DNA of 64,000 nucleotides from Bacillus sp. MM2020_4 (GTDB lineage Bacteria; Bacillota; Bacilli; Bacillales; Cytobacillaceae), in NCBI RefSeq assembly GCF_011250555.1, contig NZ_JAANMZ010000004.1, positions 1 to 64,000 of the forward strand, in the 5' to 3' direction. Position 1 is the first letter of the stretch, and each line of letters opens with the position of its first letter. Shown here one piece after another: positions 24,989-34,898 of the stretch. The notes under the pieces were generated by a model that saw nothing but the letters and a program-made list of their open reading frames with translations, did not search any database and was not told where the DNA came from. A program made the translations under genes and the position numbers.

Positions 24989-25765
24989 CTATTCCCCTTT
25001 AAAGTTCGGCGGGCGTTTTTCCTTAAATGCTGTTAATGCCTCGATTCGATCCTTTGTAGGAATTATGACTTCATACGCCTTCGCTTCGATGGCCAATCCT
25101 GTTTTTACATCCACATTGCTTCCATAGTTTACGGCGAATTTCGCTTGTGTCACGGCAAGGGGAGCATTTTTCATTATTTCTGCTGCCAATTCTATAGAGG
25201 AATCGAGTAACTGGCTCTTTTCGACTACTTTATTTACCAGTCCTAAATCAAAGGCATTGGTAGCCTTAATCTTTCTTGCTGTTAATATCAATTCCTTCGC
25301 TTTCGAAAGTCCAATGATTCGGCTTAAGCGTTGTGTGCCCCCGGCACCGGGGATTATTCCCCAACTTACTTCCGTTAAACCCATTGTTGCTTCTTTCACG
25401 GCAATACGAAAATCACAAACTAAGGCAAGCTCAAGCCCGCCACCAAGTGCATACCCATTGATAGCAGCAATCGTTGGTTGCGGTAACTCTTCAATCTTTG
25501 TGAAAACAGACCGGATCATGCCCACGTTTCTTTGAACCTCTTTTTCATTTAGTGTCCGTCTTTCCTGTAAGTCTGCCCCCGCACTGAAGGCCTTTTCTCC
25601 CGCTCCGGTAATAATAACGACGCGGATATCCTTATCATGTTTCAGCCCGTCTACCACCTCTTCTAACTGTAGAAGCGTTTCCATATCAAAGCAATTTAAT
25701 TGATCTGGGCGATTGATGGTTAGGACTGCTACTCGATTTTCTACCTTTACTACAACCTTTTCCAC
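24989..25765 (-). CDS. Enoyl-CoA hydratase/isomerase family protein
   Basis: 258-aa crotonase-fold enzyme. The oxyanion-hole and catalytic segments are all visible: AFSAGADLQERR, GYALGGGLELALVCDFRIA with the first catalytic Glu, and LTEVSWGIIPGAGGTQRL with the second. Both glutamates of true enoyl-CoA hydratases are kept, so hydration of 2-enoyl-CoA is the likely reaction. Start chosen as GTG 25765 (VEKVVVKVEN), 6 nt after GGAGGAGG; the earlier ATG at 25795 includes that site. It stands alone, so no pathway is suggested by neighbours. Confidence 0.88.
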   Translation of the reverse strand: MEKVVVKVENRVAVLTINRPDQLNCFDMETLLQLEEVVDGLKHDKDIRVVIITGAGEKAFSAGADLQERRTLNEKEVQRNVGMIRSVFTKIEELPQPTIAAINGYALGGGLELALVCDFRIAVKEATMGLTEVSWGIIPGAGGTQRLSRIIGLSKAKELILTARKIKATNAFDLGLVNKVVEKSQLLDSSIELAAEIMKNAPLAVTQAKFAVNYGSNVDVKTGLAIEAKAYEVIIPTKDRIEALTAFKEKRPPNFKGE

Positions 25766-25879
25766 ATTGATTCCTCCTCCTGATACAATTAACATTAATA
25801 GGAAGATGATTTACATGTCAATAAGAATGGACAAAATAGTGCAAAAAATCGAATAGTTCACTATAGCACTAGTATTTAT

Positions 25880-26506
25880 TTAATTAAATAAATTTGTAAA
25901 TGCCTGCATTCCAAAGTAGAGGCCAAAGCCTATCAAGGATAGTCCGGACAAGATAGAAATCCCCACAAGCCACTGAGAGGTTAAATATTTCCGAGAACTA
26001 CTTGCCACACCTGCCATGGCAACATCCCATATCAAGAGCCCAATAAAAATCGCGCTGCTATAAAGGACCAATTGACTGGTATCATAGGTGGCAGCTGTCT
26101 TCGCCAGAACCGAGCCATAAATACCTAACCAAAAGAGAATGGTCAGTGGATTCGAGATGGACATGAGGAATCCTGAGAAAAACGATTTAATCAGTGGTTC
26201 CTTGCCTCTGGCATACTCTAAATTAATTTTCCCGGCATTCATGAAGGTTTCAATCCCCGTATACATCAAGACGAAACAGCCAAAAAACCAAAGAAAGGTT
26301 TGCATAAATGCTGTTTCAAGAAACTGGACAACCCCTATGTAAACGATTAGCATATAAATCCCATCGGCGACAACAGCCCCTACCCCAATGAGCCAGGAGT
26401 GCATAAAACCATTCCTTATTCCCCGATCAATTTGCGCCGCATTAATCGGGCCGATTGGTGCCGCTAGCGACAATCCTAACAAGATATAACCTAAAAATAT
26501 ATTCAT
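25880..26506 (-). CDS. LysE/RhtB family amino-acid exporter
   Basis: 208-aa inner-membrane protein with six predicted helices. The N-terminal family motif GLSLAAPIGPINAAQIDRGIR is characteristic, and SISNPLTILFWLGIYGS in the middle is the second conserved loop. GGGGGAA precedes the ATG. It probably exports an amino acid or a related metabolite; the substrate is not predictable. Confidence 0.9.
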   Translation of the reverse strand: MNIFLGYILLGLSLAAPIGPINAAQIDRGIRNGFMHSWLIGVGAVVADGIYMLIVYIGVVQFLETAFMQTFLWFFGCFVLMYTGIETFMNAGKINLEYARGKEPLIKSFFSGFLMSISNPLTILFWLGIYGSVLAKTAATYDTSQLVLYSSAIFIGLLIWDVAMAGVASSSRKYLTSQWLVGISILSGLSLIGFGLYFGMQAFTNLFN

Positions 26507-26571
26507 GATAAATTCCCCCTAAAATGAAGCCTGTCTTCCCATATTTATTCAGGTAGGGGAGGTTGTACCAC

Positions 26572-26604
26572 AAAAAAAGAGTTCTCCATTATGGAAAACT
26601 CTTG
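26572..26604 (-). terminator. Terminator of the glycosyltransferase gene
   Basis: AAGAGTTCTCC (26578-26588) and GGAAAACTCTT (26593-26603), followed on the minus strand by a T-run. Confidence 0.8.
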
Positions 26605-26609
26605 GAAAG

Positions 26610-27650
26610 CTATTTGTTTGTTTCTGATACTTTTCTAAGATCAAGGCTGAATCCTTCATCCATCACTGTTTGATTTAGCAAATGGTGCCTTGGAATGGGC
26701 AGATTAAAGGAATCGATATCGACAATATACTTTGGACGCTGCTTGGTTTCTTTATAAATTTTTCCGACATATTCACCAATCAATCCAATCGCAATTAATT
26801 GCAGTCCGCCAATTAACCAAATAGAGGTAATCAGCGAGGTCCACCCTGACTCGGTGTCGCCAAAAAATTTCAGTGTTAAGAAATACCCGCCAAAAATGAG
26901 ACTCATGAAAAAGGAAACAAACCCCGTGATTAATACAAATCGGATGGGTGAAATAGAGAAGGAGGTAATGCCATCAAAGGCAAAGCCGAGCATCTTTTTG
27001 ACAGGATACTTCGTAACCCCGGCCTGCCTTTCTAAGCGATCATAATAGACCACATCTGAACGAAAGCCAAGCAATGGAACGATTCCTCTTAAGAAAAGAT
27101 TTACCTCACTAAACCGTTCTAATTCATCCACTGCTCTTTTGCTCATTAACCGGAAATCGGCATGATTATAGACGAGGTCAACCCCCAACTTCTTCATTAT
27201 TTTATAAAACCCTTGGGCAGTGCCTCGTTTAAACAGTGTATCCGTTTCACGGCTCTTACGGACACCATAAACAATTTCATATCCGTTATTGAACTTTAGG
27301 ATAAATTCCCGAATGACACGAATATCATCTTGCAGGTCAGCATCAATCGAAATCATACAATTAGATCGCTCTTTTGCGGTAAATAAACCAGCAAGTAAGG
27401 CATTTTGATGCCCCACGTTCCGCGATAATTTCAAGCCGCGGACATATTCGTTTCGCAGCCCTTCTTTGTAAATTAACTCCCATGTACGATCCTTACTTCC
27501 GTCATCAACAAAGAGGATTTTGCTCTGCTTTGATACTAGCCCCTCATCTATCAGTTCTATTAGCAACGACTGTAGCTGGGCAAAGGTATCCGGCAACACT
27601 TCTTCCTCGTTATAGCATGGCACAACAATCGTAAGGACTGACTCGATCAT
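26610..27650 (-). CDS. ykoT: GT2 polyprenyl-phosphate glycosyltransferase (YkoT/GtrB-like)
   Basis: 346-aa membrane-linked glycosyltransferase. The GT-A domain (about 1-230) starts TIVVPCYNEEEVLP and has the metal-binding ISIDADLQDD near 98-107 and the GVRKSRETDTLFKR loop. Two C-terminal membrane helices (about 240-300) and the IGEYVGKIYKETKQRPKY motif are typical of enzymes that load a sugar onto undecaprenyl phosphate. Its neighbour, a large YkoS-like membrane protein 20 nt upstream, repeats the B. subtilis ykoST pairing, suggesting the pair decorates a surface polymer. Confidence 0.87.
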   Translation of the reverse strand: MIESVLTIVVPCYNEEEVLPDTFAQLQSLLIELIDEGLVSKQSKILFVDDGSKDRTWELIYKEGLRNEYVRGLKLSRNVGHQNALLAGLFTAKERSNCMISIDADLQDDIRVIREFILKFNNGYEIVYGVRKSRETDTLFKRGTAQGFYKIMKKLGVDLVYNHADFRLMSKRAVDELERFSEVNLFLRGIVPLLGFRSDVVYYDRLERQAGVTKYPVKKMLGFAFDGITSFSISPIRFVLITGFVSFFMSLIFGGYFLTLKFFGDTESGWTSLITSIWLIGGLQLIAIGLIGEYVGKIYKETKQRPKYIVDIDSFNLPIPRHHLLNQTVMDEGFSLDLRKVSETNK

Positions 27651-27670
27651 CTGTATACTACCCCCGATGT

Positions 27671-29347
27671 CTACAATGTCTTATATAAGTAAATCTTCCA
27701 TGCTGCTTTTTTCGAAATGAACACTTTATCAAGTACTAGTTTATTTTGCTCGGCATTGTCGATTGGTATGGCCGAAAAGATATAACGTCCGCCCATTTCC
27801 TTAAAAACATCCGTATTCAGCTCAAGATTTTTTAAATGGCGTTTGGAATCTTTCTTCAGCATATATCGTTTTCCAAGCTGGGCCGTAAAAATATAGCAGC
27901 GTCCGCCCCATTTATCAAAATAGTTTCGAATGGTTTTATTTTTGGCCAATTCTTTTTCAATTATTTTCCTAAATTGATGTTTATAGCTTAATGGATAAAA
28001 ATTATTATAGGTGTCAATCGTGTAAAAGCCATTGTATTGCGCGACTGCAGGGTGCAGTCCGATACTGGCAATCCGGTAATCCTCTTGTGGGAGGGCGATA
28101 TGCTCTTTGATTTCCTGAAATAAATCCTCTGCGAAAAATTCCTTAACGGTTGGCTTATCTTGATAAATGATTTCATCGTTACATAATGCCAAGAAGAAGA
28201 TTTGCAAAATGATCAGCCACTTTGCCAGTTTTGTCCAATCAATCCCTTGTAGTGAAATAATTTTTAATGCAAGGGCAAAGGCTGAATAGATGACAAGCGG
28301 CCTCAAAAAATGGTAACGGGCAAAATTAAACGTATTCATAAAGTGAAATTTTTCGGTTAAGGGCAGCCACCCATCATAAAACCAAAACGCATACCATAAC
28401 GATAAGAGAATATTGAGCGTGAACAAAAAAACAAATAGTTTTTCCTGTTGCCAGAGTTTTTTTGAAAAAACAAAGTAGATAGCAATAAAGGTGGCCGGGA
28501 CAATAAATAGAGTGTGTACGGTCAGTACATGGGTGTGTCCCAGCAGGTAATTTTTGATAAAAAGCCGGACTGCCCCCCCAAATGGCAGATGTGCATGAAA
28601 ATATTCATCACGGCTATTCGGCTCTTTTGAAAATAAAAATGAATAGACGAGTCGGTACTCAACAAGCATAAATAGGATGGTCATATACCCAAGTGCCAAC
28701 AAAAAGCGAAGGTTCCAGCCTTTTCCACGGAAAACATCCCAAAGCCATAGGACCCCGATTGCACTTAAAAAAAAGAAAAATCCTAAAACGATGCTCGCAT
28801 AAAACGGGATGATTGTGAGGACGAGATAATCTTTCCAACTTCCATTTCCATTCCGGATGTTGAGAAGGGCCCAAAGTGCCAGCGGCATTCCTAATGTACT
28901 TAACATTCCTGATGGCCAAAACGGTGTTAAGGCAAAGGCAAGGGCGCTCCCTATTTGCAGGAGGAGCCATTTATCACCAGTAAGAAAATGCTCCTTTAGC
29001 AGTAAATACATACCAAAGAAGGCGGCAACCCTTGTTAATGCTTGGCTTAAACCGTAGGCCAGCATGGTAGGAAATAGGGCATACAACCAGACAATCACGC
29101 TGTATTCCGTCCCAAAGGCGTTTCTCGATAGCTGCCCATTGATAATCTGGGGAATGACTGCATTTGCACTGCCAAATAGTTCTCCACTCTTCGCCAATAC
29201 CTTATACCACGCCAGGTTTGAATCTAAATTATCATGGACCCGGATATGGGCATTTTCCTGCAGGATGAATAGTGGAGAGAGATAGATCGCGAGAACAAGT
29301 AAAGCGAAGAAGATCAGTCTCCGCTCTTTTTTGGTATCAATAACCAC
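27671..29347 (-). CDS. ykoS: Large polytopic membrane protein, YkoS-like (DUF6044)
   Basis: 558-aa protein with about 11-12 predicted membrane helices in residues 10-400 and a C-terminal soluble portion. The start region KERRLIFFALLVLAIYLSPLFI and the extracytoplasmic loop ENAHIRVHDNLDSNLAWYK suit a GT-C-like architecture (acidic pair in loop 1). GTG 29347 is chosen because GAGGTG lies 7 nt before it. It forms an operon with the YkoT-like glycosyltransferase, so it probably uses the lipid-linked sugar made by that enzyme; this is inference. Confidence 0.82.
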   Translation of the reverse strand: MVIDTKKERRLIFFALLVLAIYLSPLFILQENAHIRVHDNLDSNLAWYKVLAKSGELFGSANAVIPQIINGQLSRNAFGTEYSVIVWLYALFPTMLAYGLSQALTRVAAFFGMYLLLKEHFLTGDKWLLLQIGSALAFALTPFWPSGMLSTLGMPLALWALLNIRNGNGSWKDYLVLTIIPFYASIVLGFFFFLSAIGVLWLWDVFRGKGWNLRFLLALGYMTILFMLVEYRLVYSFLFSKEPNSRDEYFHAHLPFGGAVRLFIKNYLLGHTHVLTVHTLFIVPATFIAIYFVFSKKLWQQEKLFVFLFTLNILLSLWYAFWFYDGWLPLTEKFHFMNTFNFARYHFLRPLVIYSAFALALKIISLQGIDWTKLAKWLIILQIFFLALCNDEIIYQDKPTVKEFFAEDLFQEIKEHIALPQEDYRIASIGLHPAVAQYNGFYTIDTYNNFYPLSYKHQFRKIIEKELAKNKTIRNYFDKWGGRCYIFTAQLGKRYMLKKDSKRHLKNLELNTDVFKEMGGRYIFSAIPIDNAEQNKLVLDKVFISKKAAWKIYLYKTL

Positions 29348-29430
29348 TCTTCTACACCTCAAAAATTTATCTTATAAGGGCACGTTTATTTTACATTTTG
29401 CTTTTGGCATGGAAATTATTCCTTTTGATC

Positions 29431-29462
29431 AAAAAAACCTTCCGGGAGTTCGGAAGGTTTTT
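29431..29462. terminator. Terminator of the spo0E-like gene
   Basis: AAAACCTTCCG (29434-29444) pairs with CGGAAGGTTTT (29451-29461); A-rich and T-rich flanks allow either direction. Confidence 0.85.
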
Positions 29463-29469
29463 AAAATGC

Positions 29470-29634
29470 TTAATGCTTTATGTTTTTTTTATTATAAACA
29501 TTTAATAGAAGATCGAGTCTTTGACTGCATTGAATAACATTTGGATTTGAATAGCCATATTGATGTGCCAAAAGGATCATTTCCATTCTTGTCTTTTCAA
29601 TATTTGACAATAGTAAATTCATACCAGTTCCCAT
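29470..29634 (-). CDS. Spo0E-like aspartyl-phosphate phosphatase
   Basis: 54-aa two-helix protein of the Spo0E family, which dephosphorylates Spo0A-P or other response regulators. Family pattern: LSNIEKTRMEMILLAHQYG, then the SQRLDLLLNVY motif (usual form SQxLDxLLNxY). AAGGTGG lies before the chosen ATG (MGTGMNLLL); a longer upstream frame is not needed. It is monocistronic with a strong terminator, and would delay sporulation if it acts on Spo0A. Confidence 0.87.
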   Translation of the reverse strand: MGTGMNLLLSNIEKTRMEMILLAHQYGYSNPNVIQCSQRLDLLLNVYNKKNIKH

Positions 29635-29863
29635 CTTACGACCCACCTTCCATGTTGTACCTGTATCAATAGTGATAAACATAATTTATAAGTTTTTCAT
29701 AAAAAAGGCAAGCATTAAAATACGAACTTTTTGTGAACATTTACCCATGTGAAATTATAATCATTCAATAATAATGAGAACTTACACTTTTGTCAATAAT
29801 AGGTAGTACCAAGGAAAATGGAAGGAGTCTGAAGCTGGATAATTCTCGAAAAGAGGTGTGGTC

Positions 29864-30850
29864 ATGCCGAACAGAGTCTATATCAGTTTTTTGCGGTTAC
29901 CGCTTCTCATTCGAATCCTTTTAATCGCATTGCTTGTATTTTTGTCATTTGGAATCTCCATTCACTTTTTAGAGCCCGAAACCTTTCCAACTATTTTTGA
30001 CGGTATTTGGTGGGCGATTATTACGGCCTCCACTGTGGGATACGGTGATTATGTACCCCATTCTTTTTGGGGCAGGCTGACTGCATTGATCTTAATATTA
30101 CTGGGTGTTGGCATTGTCTCCTCTTATTTTGGTACTCTCGCAGCTGCTGCGGTTACCAAACAAGATGCCTTTTCAGAGGGAAGAATCCCGTTTAAAGGGA
30201 ACGGCCATATCATTATTATCGGCTGGAACGAGCGATCAAAGGAACTCATTCATAAGCTTACAACTGTTCATCATCCGCAAATGATTGTCTTAATTGATGA
30301 AACACTTGAAGCCAATCCGGTAAAGTCAAAATTTGTCCATTTTATCCAAGGAAAAGGCCACGTCGATGAAACCATCATCAAAAGTGATATTGAAAAAGCG
30401 GAAAAGGTACTGATTACTGCTGATCGAGGAAATGATGAGCTCCAAGCTGATATGAACAGTATTTTAACATTGCTCACGATTAAAGGGTTATGTGCTCAAG
30501 TTAAATGCATTGTTGAGATTTTGACAGCCGAGCAAGTTGTCAATGCCATGAGGGCTGGCGCAGACGAAGTGATTCAATCCAATAAAATAACGAGTGTCTT
30601 TATGGTTAACAGCCTGCATTCCAATGGTGATGGGCTGTTATCGAATGTTGTCCATCAATTACAGGAAAGCAGATTGTCGTCCAGTGCTGTAAATCGTGAT
30701 GATATCGGTAAATCCTTCAAAGAAGTATCCTCGGGACTATTAGCAAACGGATTTCTATTGATTGGGATCAAAAGAGGAGAGGAAACTATTCTAAACCCCG
30801 CACATTCAATTAAAATTGAAGAAAGCGATGAACTTTTAACGTTTAAATAG
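29864..30850 (+). CDS. yugO: Potassium channel with RCK/TrkA-N domain (YugO-like)
   Basis: 328-aa two-helix potassium channel. TM1 is about 15-35, the pore loop carries TASTVGYGDYVP with the GYGD selectivity filter, and TM2 is about 72-95. The cytoplasmic RCK domain follows (GHIIIIGWNERSKELI, the Rossmann start, with NELQADMNSI and the NKITSVFMVNS region) plus a short C-terminal lobe. ATG 29864 is used, after AGAGGTG. In B. subtilis YugO supports membrane-potential signalling in biofilms, which is of interest next to the biofilm-type regulation at the left end. Confidence 0.92.
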   Translation: MPNRVYISFLRLPLLIRILLIALLVFLSFGISIHFLEPETFPTIFDGIWWAIITASTVGYGDYVPHSFWGRLTALILILLGVGIVSSYFGTLAAAAVTKQDAFSEGRIPFKGNGHIIIIGWNERSKELIHKLTTVHHPQMIVLIDETLEANPVKSKFVHFIQGKGHVDETIIKSDIEKAEKVLITADRGNDELQADMNSILTLLTIKGLCAQVKCIVEILTAEQVVNAMRAGADEVIQSNKITSVFMVNSLHSNGDGLLSNVVHQLQESRLSSSAVNRDDIGKSFKEVSSGLLANGFLLIGIKRGEETILNPAHSIKIEESDELLTFK

Positions 30851-30889
30851 AAAAGAGTGCGGACGCCCCAATCGCGTCTGCACTCTTTT
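30851..30889. terminator. Bidirectional terminator between yugO and pgi
   Basis: AAAAGAGTGCGGACGC (30851-30866) pairs with GCGTCTGCACTCTTTT (30874-30889). Confidence 0.9.
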
Positions 30890-30897
30890 GAGCTATA

Positions 30898-32244
30898 CTA
30901 CAGTCGTTTCTCAAGCTCTGCTTTCTTTTCTTCATACCCAGGCTTACCTAATAAGGCGAACATATTGACTTTATAAGCCTCTACACCTGGCTGGTCAAAT
31001 GGATTCACTCCAAGAAGGTAGCCGCTCATTGCACAGGCTTTTTCAAAGAAATAAACAAGGTAACCAAATGTATACTCATCCATTGCTGGAATGGAAACAA
31101 TTAAATTTGGTACCCCGCCGTCTGTATGGGCGAGCATTGTTCCTTCGAATGCTTTGTTATTTACAAAGTCAATCGTTTTTCCTGCTAGGTAATTCAAGCC
31201 GTCCAAGTCATTTTCAAACGCTTCGATTTTCAGCTCATGACGCGGTTTTTCCACCTTTATGATGGTTTCAAACAAATCGCGGCGTCCTTCTTGCACATAT
31301 TGTCCAAGTGAGTGCAGATCTGTCGAAAAGTTTGCGGAAGATGGGTAAATACCCTTTTGATCTTTTCCTTCACTTTCACCAAACAGCTGCTTCCACCATT
31401 CAGAGAAATACTGCAAACCTGGTTCATAATTGATCAGCATTTCAATCGTTTTTCCTTTATTGTAAAGCGCATTTCTTACGGCAGCATATTGGTAGGCAGG
31501 ATTCTCTTCAAGCTCTGAATGGCTGAAGTCTCCTTGAGCTGCTGCTGCCCCTTCCATCATCTTTTCAATGTTTGCTCCGCTGACTGCGATGGGCAACAAG
31601 CCTACTGCCGTTAAAACAGAGTACCGGCCACCAATATCATCCGGAATAATGAAGGATTCATAACCTTCTTCTGTTGCTAACGTTTTTAACGCACCTCTTG
31701 CTTTGTCTGTTGTTGCATAAATACGTTTACGTGCTTCCTCTACGCCATATTTTTCCTCAAGGAGCTTGCGGAAAATACGGAAGGCAATTGCCGGCTCTGT
31801 TGTTGTTCCGGATTTAGAGATAACGTTAACAGAGAAATCCTTGCCATCAAGAAGATCGATTACATCGTGCATATAACTAGAACTAATATTGTTGCCAACA
31901 AAAATGATTTGCGGCGTGCTGCGTTTTTCTTTTGGAAGCACGTTGTGGAAGCTGTGCGACAGCATTTCAACGGCCGCCTTTGCCCCGAGGTACGAACCGC
32001 CAATTCCAATGACAAGAAGAACATCTGAATCAGCTTTAATTTTCTCAGCAGATTTTTGAATCCGTGAAAATTCCTCTTTGTCATAATTGGTTGGCAGTTC
32101 AATCCAACCTAAAAAGTCGCTACCGGCACCAGTACCCTCATTTAGAGAATGGTGGGCTACTTTTACAGCATCCCTTAAGTATGTAAGTTCATGTTCACCA
32201 AAAAAAGTAAGTGCTTTTGAGTAATCAAAACGAACGTGTGTCAT
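30898..32244 (-). CDS. pgi: Glucose-6-phosphate isomerase Pgi
   Basis: 448-aa enzyme of glycolysis and gluconeogenesis, interconverting glucose 6-phosphate and fructose 6-phosphate. Signature segments: [58 protein letters not shown] and the C-terminal [12 protein letters not shown]. Length matches the short Bacillus-type enzyme. GGAGGA lies before the ATG. Its position between yugO and yugJ is as in B. subtilis. Confidence 0.97.
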   Translation of the reverse strand: MTHVRFDYSKALTFFGEHELTYLRDAVKVAHHSLNEGTGAGSDFLGWIELPTNYDKEEFSRIQKSAEKIKADSDVLLVIGIGGSYLGAKAAVEMLSHSFHNVLPKEKRSTPQIIFVGNNISSSYMHDVIDLLDGKDFSVNVISKSGTTTEPAIAFRIFRKLLEEKYGVEEARKRIYATTDKARGALKTLATEEGYESFIIPDDIGGRYSVLTAVGLLPIAVSGANIEKMMEGAAAAQGDFSHSELEENPAYQYAAVRNALYNKGKTIEMLINYEPGLQYFSEWWKQLFGESEGKDQKGIYPSSANFSTDLHSLGQYVQEGRRDLFETIIKVEKPRHELKIEAFENDLDGLNYLAGKTIDFVNNKAFEGTMLAHTDGGVPNLIVSIPAMDEYTFGYLVYFFEKACAMSGYLLGVNPFDQPGVEAYKVNMFALLGKPGYEEKKAELEKRL

Positions 32245-32354
32245 GAATGATCCTCCATCAAATTTATTTACATTACAACTTTATCGAATGCCGACAAGAT
32301 TATCAAGAAAGGACACCCTTTGTAAGCGTGCCCATTTTCGACATTTTTCTACGT

Positions 32355-33518
32355 TTATAAAGATGCCCGGTAAATCGCTAAAACATCCGCACGATTTAAC
32401 TTTGTGAAGTTGCCAAACTCACCGTTTGCCATTGCACGATCCGCCATTAAATCGAGCTTCGTATCATCAATTTCATAGTCTGCTAAACGTGATGGTGCTT
32501 CAATGCTGTTCCAAAACTCACGGAGCTTGTGAATGCCTTCGAGACCTGCCTCCTCGGCACTTTTCCCGGAAGCATCTACACCGAGCACCCGAACAGCAAG
32601 CTGTTTAAAGCGCTCCGGTTTCACGTGCAGGTTATGCTCCATCCAGTGTGGGAAGAGAATCGCCAGCCCACCGCCATGCGGGATGTCATAGACGGCAGAA
32701 ACCGCATGCTCAAGATTATGGGTTGCCCAATCGCCGCGATAGCCCATATTTAAAATACCGTTCAATGCCATGGTGCCGCTGTAAAGAATCGTTGCCCGGT
32801 GCTGGTAGTTTTCTAAGTCTGCCAACAATTTTGGCGCGGTTTCCATCACGGTAGTGAGCAACGATTCGCACATCCGATCCTGAAAGTCTGTATGTTCTTC
32901 AAGATGAAAATAATGTTCCAAAATATGTGACATCATATCGACGATTCCATAAATCGTTTGATTTCTTGGTACTGTGAAGGTGTTAACAGGATCTAAGATA
33001 GAAAATTTCGGGAATGTGACAGCACTCCCCCAGCCATGTTTTTCGTTCGTCTCCCAATTCGTGATGACCGAGCCGGCATTCATTTCCGAACCAGTGGCCG
33101 CAAGTGTCAATACCGTACCAAAGGGAAGAGCTTCCATTGCAAAAGCCTTTTTCACCACTAAATCCCAAGCATCCCCATCATACTTAGCACCCGCAGCAAT
33201 TAACTTGGTGCAGTCAATGACACTGCCGCCGCCAACAGCTAAAAGGAACTCAATTCCTTCCTTTTTACAGATTTCCACCCCTTTACGGGCAGTTGATATA
33301 CGGGGATTCGGTTCCACACCCGAAAGTTCAAATACCTCGGCACCGATTTCATGTAAAAGCGCTGTAACTTTTTCATAAAGACCACTTCGTTTAATACTGC
33401 CGCCACCATAGACAAGCAACACTTTTTTTCCGTATGATGGAATTTCCTTTTTTAATTGCTCAAGCTGGTCTTTGCCAAAAATCAATTTTGTTGGATTCCA
33501 AAAAGTAAAATTCTGCAC
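32355..33518 (-). CDS. yugJ: Iron-containing (NADH-dependent butanol) dehydrogenase YugJ
   Basis: 387-aa group-III alcohol dehydrogenase. The NAD-binding GGGS motif appears as [13 protein letters not shown], and [12 protein letters not shown] as the second. Metal-ligand region: MSHILEHYF and the [14 protein letters not shown] loop. GTG 33518 ([15 protein letters not shown]) is the chosen start, as it gives the family length; the ATG at 33545 is 9 codons upstream and less well placed. It would reduce aldehydes such as butanal with NADH, or detoxify aldehydes. Substrate not determined by sequence. Confidence 0.9.
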   Translation of the reverse strand: MQNFTFWNPTKLIFGKDQLEQLKKEIPSYGKKVLLVYGGGSIKRSGLYEKVTALLHEIGAEVFELSGVEPNPRISTARKGVEICKKEGIEFLLAVGGGSVIDCTKLIAAGAKYDGDAWDLVVKKAFAMEALPFGTVLTLAATGSEMNAGSVITNWETNEKHGWGSAVTFPKFSILDPVNTFTVPRNQTIYGIVDMMSHILEHYFHLEEHTDFQDRMCESLLTTVMETAPKLLADLENYQHRATILYSGTMALNGILNMGYRGDWATHNLEHAVSAVYDIPHGGGLAILFPHWMEHNLHVKPERFKQLAVRVLGVDASGKSAEEAGLEGIHKLREFWNSIEAPSRLADYEIDDTKLDLMADRAMANGEFGNFTKLNRADVLAIYRASL

Positions 33519-33612
33519 ATTAACACCATCCTTTTCATTACTCATTATTAGTTAAAATCATAAATTTTGCAAAAAAAGAAACCCCTGCATCAAAAAGATA
33601 CAAGGACTCCCT

Positions 33613-34884
33613 TTAGACCCAGCCCCTAAACATGGCGGCTTCAGCTAATTTTCTTACACCAACCATATAAGCTGCCAAACGCATATTTACCTTCTTAGTT
33701 TGTGCTAGTTCATAAATTTCATTAAAGGATTTGACTAGCCTCACTCGCAATTTCTCAGCTATTTCCTCTTCAGACCAATAATAGCCTTGTTTATTTTGAA
33801 CCCATTCAAAATATGACACCGTAACACCGCCTGCCCCTGCTAACACATCCGGCACCAGCAAAATTCCACGCTCGGTAAGAATCGTTGTCGCCTCAAGTGT
33901 TGTCGGCCCATTGGCGGCCTCAACAACAATACTCGCCCTAATATTGTGGGCGTTTTCCGCTGTGATTTGATTGGAGATGGCAGCAGGTACCAAAATATCA
34001 CAATCCAACGTAAGCAATTCCTCATTGGTCATCGCACCATCAAATAAACTGGTCACCGTACCAAAGCTGTCCCGCCGATCCAATAGATAATTAATATTTA
34101 ATCCATCAGGATCATAAAGAGCGCCGTAAACATCAGAAATACCGATAACGATGGCTCCTGCATCATGTAAAAACTTGGCAATATAGCTGCCGGCATTCCC
34201 AAATCCTTGGACAATCACCCGAGCCCCTTTAATCGAGATACCCCGCCTTTTCACCGCTTCCTCGATACAAATCGTCACCCCTTTTGCTCCTGCTTTTTCG
34301 CGGCCCTCAGAGCCTCCGAGCACAAGTGGTTTTCCCGTAATAAAGCCCGGGGAGTCATTTTGCCGAAGGTGACTGTATTCATCTAACATCCAGGCCATAA
34401 TTTGCGAATTCGTATACATATCCGGAGCCGGAATATCCTTTGTTGCCCCGACGACTTGACTAATCGCCCGCACATACCCACGGCTTAAGCGTTCTAGTTC
34501 GCCAAATGACATGGAATGTGGGTTGCAAACGATACCACCTTTGCCACCCCCAAAAGGCAGATCAGCAATTCCGCATTTCATACTCATCCACATCGATAAT
34601 GCCTTGACTTCCTCTTCATTTACCCCGGGATGATAGCGTACACCGCCCATTGTTGGCCCAAGGGCGTCATTATGCTGTGCGCGAAAGCCTGAAAAAATTT
34701 TCGTCGCTCCATCATCCATCCGTACAGGAATCCTGACACTAAGTGATTTCAAAGGTTCTGCCAATAACTGAGCTATCTCTTCGTTATACCCTAGTTTTTT
34801 TAATGCATCGTGAATCACCATCTGCGTTGATGTAAGAAGGTTGACTATTTCTTTTTTCTTTCCGTCTCCATCAGTTGTCCCCAT
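33613..34884 (-). CDS. NAD-specific glutamate dehydrogenase (GudB/RocG type)
   Basis: 423-aa catabolic glutamate dehydrogenase, converting glutamate to 2-oxoglutarate and ammonia. The catalytic lysine is in PFGGGKGGIVCNP, the NAD Rossmann motif in VIVQGFGNAGSYIAKF, and the substrate region in AANGPTT. Length is typical. It starts 14 nt after rocD and is co-transcribed, so the two enzymes drain ornithine carbon through glutamate. GudB and RocG cannot be told apart safely; the rocD linkage favours a role in arginine and ornithine use. Confidence 0.93.
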   Translation of the reverse strand: MGTTDGDGKKKEIVNLLTSTQMVIHDALKKLGYNEEIAQLLAEPLKSLSVRIPVRMDDGATKIFSGFRAQHNDALGPTMGGVRYHPGVNEEEVKALSMWMSMKCGIADLPFGGGKGGIVCNPHSMSFGELERLSRGYVRAISQVVGATKDIPAPDMYTNSQIMAWMLDEYSHLRQNDSPGFITGKPLVLGGSEGREKAGAKGVTICIEEAVKRRGISIKGARVIVQGFGNAGSYIAKFLHDAGAIVIGISDVYGALYDPDGLNINYLLDRRDSFGTVTSLFDGAMTNEELLTLDCDILVPAAISNQITAENAHNIRASIVVEAANGPTTLEATTILTERGILLVPDVLAGAGGVTVSYFEWVQNKQGYYWSEEEIAEKLRVRLVKSFNEIYELAQTKKVNMRLAAYMVGVRKLAEAAMFRGWV

Positions 34885-34898
34885 TTTGGCACCCCTAC

